Source of the DNA: Ficedula albicollis
Lineage: Eukaryota; Chordata; Aves; Passeriformes; Muscicapidae
Direction of reading: 5' to 3'
Assembly (NCBI RefSeq): GCF_000247815.1
Contig: NC_021681.1
Span: 4,850,451 to 4,914,450, forward strand
Length of the DNA: 64,000 bases
Of this stretch, positions 21,601 through 30,600 are shown piece after piece; position 1 is the first letter of the stretch; each line of letters opens with the position of its first letter. Made by a program: the position numbers and the translations under genes. The notes under the pieces are model-generated. The model ran no database searches and was not told where the DNA came from. It saw nothing but the letters and a program-made list of their open reading frames with translations.

Positions 21601-24600
21601 ATGGAACGCGCCCACGCGGTGCCAAAAGCATTTTAAAATCAATTAAAAAAAAAAAATCAAGACAATCAAACAACAACAACAACAACAAAAAACAGACAGG
21701 GGAAAGTCTTTTAATTTAGATTCACAGGAAATCAAATATTTGCTGAATGCCGGAAGAGTGTCCCTCAGTGATAATGTCGGGAAGTGAGGGATGATGGATG
21801 GGGGATCAAAGGTACTGCAGGGCTGATAAATTCCTCATGTCCTTGGCCAGGAGAGCAGCAATAGCCCTTTTGAGTATTTATTTGGAAGAGTGGTAGCAGC
21901 CAGTAGCCCTGACCCACTAAATGATAAAAAAAAAAATATCAAAAAAGATCAAGATTGTCCACCCAGCTCAGAGGATGCAAATTCCACAAGCGGGTGGAGC
22001 TGTGTTTTGGGAGCAGAGGATGATGCAGGGCCAGGCCCAGTAATTGTAGCAAATTTGGATGGAAGATGGGTAAGAAGTGGGAGTCCTTTCCTGTCAGGGA
22101 GGGGAGACCCAGCCAAAACACCTGGTTGGGAATCTAAAAGCATAAGGGATGGGAGAGATGCTGACAGACGGCAGAAGAGAAGAGGATGGAGATGAAGGAG
22201 AAAATGGAGTTCTGGCAGTGGGAGGGCAGGCTTGGAAAAACCTGGAGCCACGGGGAAGACGAAGGACAAAGGCAAACGCCCAAAAAATGAGAAAAGAAGG
22301 ATGACAGGCACAAGCTGTCATCACAGAGTCCCCAGGCACATCTAGGAGGGGTGAGATCAGACAGGCTGGCATCAGGCTGGCACTGCCATTGCAATCACCA
22401 GGAGAGCACAAAGTCCCCAGCTGGGACTTTGCCCCGACAAAAAGCTGCAGAACAGGAATTTGGGGTGTAACGTGGGAAATCCTCCCAGACGGGGCCAAAG
22501 TGGAAGTGAAATATCTGCCAGTAAACTCTTGAGGCTGAATGACCTCTCCCCTCTCCCACTATCAGCTCCCACTCTCAAAATCCCATCCCAGGACAGAATC
22601 CTGCGGGTGGAAGCTGCATCCACCACCTTTCCCAGGCATGACCTGCAATCACAGTGGAGTGATCTGGAGCAGACTCCTGTGAGGATGGGAGCTGGAGAGG
22701 GGGATCTCGTTGCCAGAGAACATCAGTTTTTGTTCCTGTGGCTCTGGCCAGACCCTGCTGAAGCCACTGGAGCCACTGCAGAGCAGCTGGACACGGAGCT
22801 GTCCCGGAGCCAGGCGTCAGCAGGAGAGGAAAAGCTGTTTACCAACAGGGAGGGAAGAGGGTGGATCACCAGGGCTGAATTCAGCAGCAAATGTCAGCCC
22901 AATCCCAGGCCAGATGGAGTGCTGGGGACAGAGAGGATGCTGGCATGGAGAGAAGGTGAGGAGGAGAGGCAGCCTGGCTCCCTGGAATGATGGGGAGAGG
23001 GAGAGGGAGAGGGAGAGGGAGAGGAGCTGTAGGTAGAGAGGGCAGGGAGGAAAAGGCAGAACTGCCAGGAGACGGCCTGAGATGTGTTTATGCCTTGGTG
23101 ATATCCCGGGATGGCCAGAATCCCTGGATCCAGAGATGCCTGGGAACAGGCTGGGGCTGCCTGCCAGGAGGCAAGAGGTGGGAGAAATGCAGCTGGAGAG
23201 CACCAGCAAAGGGAGAGGAAAACCCTGGGGTGTGACTGCTTCCCCCTGCCCATGGGTCCGTGTAACCCAGCTCTGGTCCGCAGGGGAACAGGAAAGGCAG
23301 CAGAGCCGGACGGATGCTCCAGGGATGTGATCCCACCCTGAGACCACACAGCAGCCTCAGCCCTCCGATGGGCAGAGCCCAGAGGATGGGAGGGGAAGGG
23401 CAGGGGTGATTTTTTTTCCTTGTGAAGAACCTGCTACCCAAAACAGCCAGAGAAAGGGAAAACGACCTCCTCCAGGACAGGAGAGTGGCTTTTCCAGACA
23501 TACTCCGAGTGTCTGCAGGAGAGATGAGACCTGATTCAAGACTTCTCCTGCATTCAGCAGACTCGGTTTTAATCAAAATAACAACATCCCAAACCTTGAA
23601 GGCTCTGGGTGCAAAAAACTGGGAGAGGGCCTTACTTAGAGGGCTCCCCAAAAGGAGTCCATGCACTGCCTGAGGCTGGTGGGCATGAGGGACACCACTC
23701 TCCTGTGTCCCCTCACAGGTCCTCACGGGTCTCTCCCACCCCTGCCTCTCCTCCCGCGTGTTCCCATCCCCACGCTGACCACTCACAACCCGCTGGCGCT
23801 CGGAAACCAGCCCTGCAGCAGATGTGCTGTGCTGCCCCACGCTCCCCAGGAGGGGAGGGAGCTGCCCTGATCCATCTTGCCTGATGACAAGAAGGGGTTC
23901 TCAGGGCTCTCAAGGAGAGCCCAGCTCGCTGGCTCAGGGCTCTCAAGGAGAGCCCAGCTCGCTGGCTCAGGGCTCTCAAGGAGAGCCCAGCTCGCTGGCT
24001 CAGGGCTCTCAAGGAGAGCCCAGCTCGCTGGCTCAGGGCTCTCAAGGAGAGCCCAGCTCGCTGGCTCAGGGCTCTCAAGGAGAGCCCAGCTCGCTGGCTC
24101 AGGGCTCTCAAGGAGAGCCCAGCTCGCTGGCTCAGGGCTCTCAAGGAGAGCCCAGCTCGCTGGCTCAGGGCTCTCAAGGAGAGCCCAGCTCGCTGGCTCA
24201 GGGCTCTCAAGGAGAGCCCAGCTCGCTGTCTCAGGGCTCTCAAGGAGAGCCCAGCTCGCTCGCTGGCTCACAAGCAGGGAGGTTTGGCTGACGCAAAGGG
24301 CGAGGGCACGGTGGGAGGTTGAGGAGCTGGGGGCACTCCCAAGTGCTGACCCTCCGGAGCACAGCCTCCCACGGGAGCCTGGTGTGTTTTTGGAGCTGCA
24401 GACAGGCAGGGAGCAGCAAGGCCAAAGGCGTGCACCCACATGGACCCCCCCCCAAAATGCCCTCATAATCATCCCCACGCTTCTGTCGGAGCAGTCCTGG
24501 CTCCAGGCTGTTTATACAGGCGCTTGACTCCTTTCCAAAAGGAGCTGCATTTAGAAGGGAAGAAAACTCCTGGGGGACACAGGCTGCTGCCCCCACCCAG

Positions 24601-27600
24601 CTGGTGGGGACCAGCACCTCCCAGGGCAGTGCTTTTTCCAAAGGAAGAGAAACCCACCCCGTTGCAGGGAAGGGGGAGGACTGGTCCTTCCATGCTCTGG
24701 ACAACGGGAGCTGGCAAGGATTCAGCCAACCCCAGCCTAAACTTCTGTCTGAGATGTCTCCAACAAATACTCAGGTTTCATTTCACAGGAGTGAACCATC
24801 TCTATGGTCCTCCAGGAGTCAGGATAAACTCTTCCAGGCAGGAGCCTAACTCTGCCCTGCAGGGACCGCAGGTTTGGTAGGACCCTGCTGCATGTGGCAC
24901 GGCCATTGCTCCACCTGGAGGAGTGAGTTAAGGGTTAATCCCTTGCTCTGCTTCCACAGCTCATGTCCAAAGCCATCCCTCACCTCATTTTTCAGTGTCT
25001 TCCCCTTGGCAGCCCCAGCTGGAGATAAAGAGGGTGGAAATGCCGGCGGCACTTTGTGCTAATCTCCGTGCCCGGCACCTTTCCCACGGCCCTGGGGAGG
25101 GAAAGAGCCATGGCTTTGTTCACCAGATGGACACAAGAACTGCCTGGAGAGCTGGACACCCTCACAGAACTGCTCCCAGGTGACTGATGACACCAAAGCA
25201 GGACGTGGCCAAGAGCAAAATTAGTCTGGCTGGATGGAGCAGACCTTTGGAGTGAGGATGCTCCGTTCGTTCTTTCCCTACGCAGGGTACAACTGGAGCC
25301 GAGCTCAAAGCACAATTGTTTGACCTGACTGGAAAGTCAGAAGACTTTCCTCCCAAAATCAGGGAACATTCCTCCCTTAAGGAGCAAACTCCAAGCTGCC
25401 CACCTCTGGAGACTCCCTCCACTTTAATCTCCTGTGTATACAAGAGAAAAAAAAAGGAAAGGGATGGGGGAACTGTAGGAATTGAGAAGAATATCCCCAG
25501 AATCTTAATAAGGAGAAGACAGTGTTTATTTTAGAGGGAGCTGTAGGAATTGATAAGAATATCCCCAAAATGTTAATAGGGAGAAGACAGAGTGTTTATT
25601 TTAGAGTTTGCAAATGATCAGCTCTTACTCCACTGGGAGATCCTCCTGCAGTAGGACAGCTCAGGTCACTCAGTCCAAAAGAAATGTATCAGCTGGACAT
25701 GGAAAGTGTAGGGATGCGTGGGGAAATACATCCCTTCCTGGCATCACTTCCCTGTGGGCAGCTGCCTGGATTTGTGGGTCAAAAAGCACCATGAAAGATG
25801 AAAAAATGCACAGCATTTCCCCAAAAGGAATCAAACACCCCGCACAGAGCCCATCCTTCAGCACAGAGCCCCTGAGCCTGGTCTGATGGCAGAAGCTGGC
25901 TTCTAAGTGGGACTTCCACTGCAAATAATAAAATAATATAAAAATTAACCTGACCAGGGATTGCCTGAAGCACGCTGGAATGACAACTGTCTGCTGCCAA
26001 GCTACGCACGTTTTACACCCCGCGACTGTCACGTGCAAAGACAATGTTTGCTCTTTTTGCAACACAAGACACGAGATTTCCTGGCACTGTATCCTGATAA
26101 CTTTGCAAGGCCCAGGTGAGCCCAGCTTTGCCCAGAATGGAGGATTTTGGCTGTGGAGGATTGCTGAGACAGACCCTCAGTGCGGGGTGCTCCCAAAAAA
26201 CCAGGATGCTGGGCATCCCGCAGCCTTCAGGTTTCCTTCATTCTTTCCCAAAGGTCTCTCTCCATTCTGGGGCATCAGGATCTGAGTTGCAGGGTTTCCC
26301 TGAGGGCAGGTGCAGGCTGGCTGGGCTTTGCCTGACCCAGAAGTGTGTGCAAACACCCGTCCCGCCCGGCGGCCGTGCCTCGCGCTCCCTATCAGCGTCA
26401 CTCCTCTCCCGTCCCGCTCCCCACAATCTTATCTAGGCTGACCACTCCTTGCTTGTGTTTGGGCACCCAACCACCTCACCCCTCATAAAATTACCTTCTC
26501 TCAGGTCTCCTAGACCTTGATCCCACTGAACTTTCCAACCCATCTTTTTCCTTACCCCGCTGCTGGTGGTGGTGGTGGTGAACACCGGGTGGTCCTTCCC
26601 TTCTGGAGCCTGATCCCACCAAAAGCAGATGTGACCACAGTGCTGGACCATCCAAAGCCAACCTGTCTGGTGCCAGCACCATCGCCACAAATGCTGGAAG
26701 ACCCTGGTTCTTCTCCTCATGTCACTAAGGACCCTCTTTGTGTCTGTTGGGGGTGGGTTTTTTGTCTCATCCAACCCGTGCTGCCTTCCTGCACAGTGCC
26801 CAGGGTTGCAATATTGCTTTGATTCTCTTGCTTGAATCAACGGCTCTAATCAGCCGTGGCTTTCTCCTTTCTGGGTTTCCCTCTCCAAACCTACAGCCAC
26901 GCTGCCTCCAGATCTGTGACTTGATGAATCTCCTGCTCTGGCTAAACAAAGCAATTCATAATCTTTTCCAACAGGATGTGAGAGCACAACTGGTACATCT
27001 CCAGGCTTCTGGAATACACTCCTCAGCAAATTCCTCTAGTCCCTTGGAAGGAAGGGACAAAGAACTTGCTCTGCTGCTGTTGGGACCTCAGACCCCAAGG
27101 CCAGGCTCCATTTCCTCTGCAGGAGACATCCATCCTCCCATCCATCCAGGGAGGTGAGAGCTCCCTGTGTGCCCCCAACACCTTCACCCCAGGATGCTTC
27201 CAAGCCTTCTCACACCCTGAGAGCCCAGAATCTCCTCCTGACCCCTCTCCTATCCTCTTCCATCCCCTCCCTCTCCCTGCCCCCGTACAACACCCAATTT
27301 AAACCTCCCCTAAGGCTTTTAAATCTCTCTCTGGATCACCTCCGGCTGACATAAGTGAGAATAATTATCTGCTGTCCTCCTGTTTCCTTTTCCATGCCAG
27401 GCAGTCTGCAGGCATGGAAAATAAAGCCCCTCCTTGCCTGCACTCACAACACTTTCACACTGCTCCTCTGTGCTCTCCAGCTTCCAGCTGAAACCAGTCC
27501 AGCTCCTCTAAATCAAAAGATATTTATAAAGCTCTCCTCCTTGTCATCTTTCTGGGGATCCCAAAATCAATTAAAATAGTTCAAAACCACGAATGAGACA

Positions 27601-30600
27601 GTAAAGGAGAAGAAGCCAAAATATCTGAGGCTCTGTAAACAGAGAATTCCTGTGAAATAATCCTTTTCCAGTGGTTGTCTGGGAGCAGAAAATGGACATA
27701 GAATCATAGCATCATTAAGGTTGGAAAAGACCTCCAAGATCATCAAGCCCAACGTGAGCTTAAATCACATGGTTGGGGCTCTGGACTGGGGGATTCTGAT
27801 GGGGTCCCTGGCCACGTGTGGGTATCAAAGGGACCAACCACCTTCTCTACCTTTTAAACCTGTTTTAGTCCTTCAGGCTGTGAGGTCCTTGGTGTCCCCA
27901 GTGCCACCAAGTGCTGGCATCCACCTGAAGGTTGGGTTTATCCTGCATTTGCTGAGCAGCCCAGCTGAAAATCCCCCCAAGCCCCAGTGCCAGCCAGCAC
28001 AACCCTGGCAGCTCTGGTGGATGTCCAAGCAGGCTGATTCTCTGCTCAGCACAGAAATCACAGAATCCCAGAATGTTCTGGGTGGGAAAGGATCTTAAAG
28101 CCCATCCTGCTCCACCCCCTGCCATGGACCACCTTCCACTAGTCAAGGCTGCTCCAAGCCCTGTCCAACCTGGCCTTGGACATTTCCAGGGATGGGGCAG
28201 CCACAGCTTCTCTGGAAAACGTGTACCAGGGCCTCAGCACCATCAGAGGGAAGAATTTCTACCCAATATCCCAGGGAATTCCTTCCTGAAGTGCAGCTGC
28301 ACCCTTCCTGCATCCCAAGCTGTGTCCCCATGACTCCAACCCCATCCCTCTCTTCAGAATCCCTCTAACTGCCCCTTCCCAGCAGGACTCCTCCCTCCCT
28401 GGTGCCCATCCCTGGCACCATTGTGTTCCCACACTCCAAATGTCAGTGCCAATGGGTCCAGTTCTGGAAAACACCCCTGAGAGAGATGGGGTCAGGTGCA
28501 GAGGGTGCTGGTCCCTGTCACAGGGCCCATGGAGGGGCAAGATGGTTCACATGGAAAAATAATTTGTTATTTTGGCCCCAGCCCTGCAAAAGACACCCTG
28601 AATATGATCCCATCACGTGGGCTTTGGGGATTAAATATGTGCTGCATGGTTAAGTCTTCCAAGTCTTAATCATGCCCTTCCAAGCCTGTTAAAAGTAGGG
28701 AATTTTGTTGTGCTGGAAATATTCTTCCCATCAGAAACTACCACTGCCTGATGTCTGATGGCTCTGGGGAGGGTGATGCCCACAGCTTCCCATAAAATTT
28801 AGGGCTGGATGAGGCTTTTTTATAATCCATCATTCATAGCACCAGTGGCTTCTTGTACAAATGAAAACTACAAACCCTTTCAAATCTAGATGTCGACCAC
28901 ACCTTGCCCTCTGATGACCATTCACTCCAAAACTCCACAAACCTGGAAATTCCACTGTGACACTCTGACACCCTACTCATTTTTGGGGGCTGAGAGGACT
29001 GACACTGCACACAGGCTAGTGCTTTCTGACCCTGAAGCAGCCCTTTGGTTAATGTATATGTTTTTAATGCAAATGTCACAGGACAGGAAGAGTGAACAGG
29101 TCAGGAAAGGGTGGGGGATCTTGTTGCCTGTCAATTCATACATTTGCTCTTAAAAGCAAGAATATTTCTCTGAGGGGTGGGTGTCCTGACTGCCCACCAT
29201 CCCAGATGGAGCACATCATCCCCCCGATGCCAAGGAGCACGTTTGGGCACAGCTCAAACTGCTCCTTCACGCTCTTGCACGGTGCCACTGCCAGACTCGT
29301 TGACTTTTTAAACCAGAAATGATTTTAATCTAGAAGTTTTAAAAGTTTTAAAAGCTTTTCTTCAGGCAATGGTTTTCCTGCCACTGGCAAAGTGACACCC
29401 CAAGTCACCTGCCCCTAAAAGGTCCCATCCAAGTGCCCTGGGGGATGTGGGGGGCTGAGCACCCAGCCTGACTCTGGGACACCCACATCCCACACCCCAC
29501 ACCCCGTGGCTGCCTATGGGCTGTACAAATGGAGTAGCATTTATTTGTTGGGGCTTTTTTCTTTTAATCCAGAAGTTTGACATCCTGCAAGAGGGTTTGG
29601 CAATGTTTTTTCACTCCAGGATATTTTTGCTTGCTGCCAGTTTCCAGGAAAGAGCATGAACTGCAAGAAGGGCTCTGGTTTTGGGTGACTTTACTCACCC
29701 CAAGTCAGGGTCATTACTGCAGCAGCCTGGAGGGGGCTGGGGGCACATTTTGCACCTCCAGCAGAGCAGGGGACAGAGGAACATCAGCATAGCACAGAGG
29801 CAGCCCCAAATCCCACGGGGTGATCTCAAGCTCTTTCCCCTGGAGCCCCCAGACAAAAAGTGTCACCAAGTCACCAGCCTGGGCAGTGGGGACCTTCAGG
29901 GGTGTGGGGCTGGGAGACAACATCTGGGATCATGCCTCCAGCTGTCAGGAGGAGCTGTACCCTACAGCATTCCCAGAGAACCCAGCAGAGCCAGGGAGGA
30001 GCGGGCAGCACCGTCCAGGCGAGGCAAGCTTGATGGCAAAGAAACCCCAAACCCATCCTGACACCTCATCCATGGCCACACATCCCGAAACCCCTGGCTG
30101 GGAAGTGCTGACACACCACGGATCCAGGAGCACCAGGGGTTCTGCCCACCCCTGGCACATCCCTGGAGCCTTCCCAAAATCCACACCTGGCTGCTCCAGG
30201 CACCCATGTGCGGAGCTGCTGCCAAGCGAGGCACGGAAATCCCCCAGCTCCAGGGACATCCAGGAGAATGTCCCCAGGGCAGGAACCAGCACAGGGCACA
30301 TCCAAAAACGGGGGAAAGGCAGGTGAGGGGCGGTGTGTGAGGTTCTCGGACCTCCAGTGCTTTAGGCACCAACTCCACAGCTCTTAGGCTCTTATTTCAT
30401 TGGGTTATCTTAAATAAGCAAAGCAGCTATTAGTTAAAAAGGTTATTTATTGCAAAGCACATCTTATTGCAAAGCACATCAGTTTTAAAAGGTAATAGCA
30501 AAAGCAATGGCAAAGCAATAGCAATAAGCAAACGGCCAGAAACCAGAATGGCTAAAAGCACCAACTCTCCCCAGGCAAAGCACATCAGTTTTAAAAGGTA

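Noticed and set aside
23904..24270. Regularly spaced repeats resembling a CRISPR array
   Set aside because: Units are directly contiguous with no unique spacers, and the host is a vertebrate genome.
23713..24527. Overlapping 155-231-codon open frames with perfect peptide repeats on both strands
   Set aside because: They are the 33-bp minisatellite read in different frames. They have no start context, no conserved flanks and lie in an intron of SLCO2A1.
29150..29340. Possible degraded exon on the minus strand (a stretch reading [17 protein letters not shown])
   Set aside because: It looked protein-like at first, but no flanking splice sites or family resemblance supports it.
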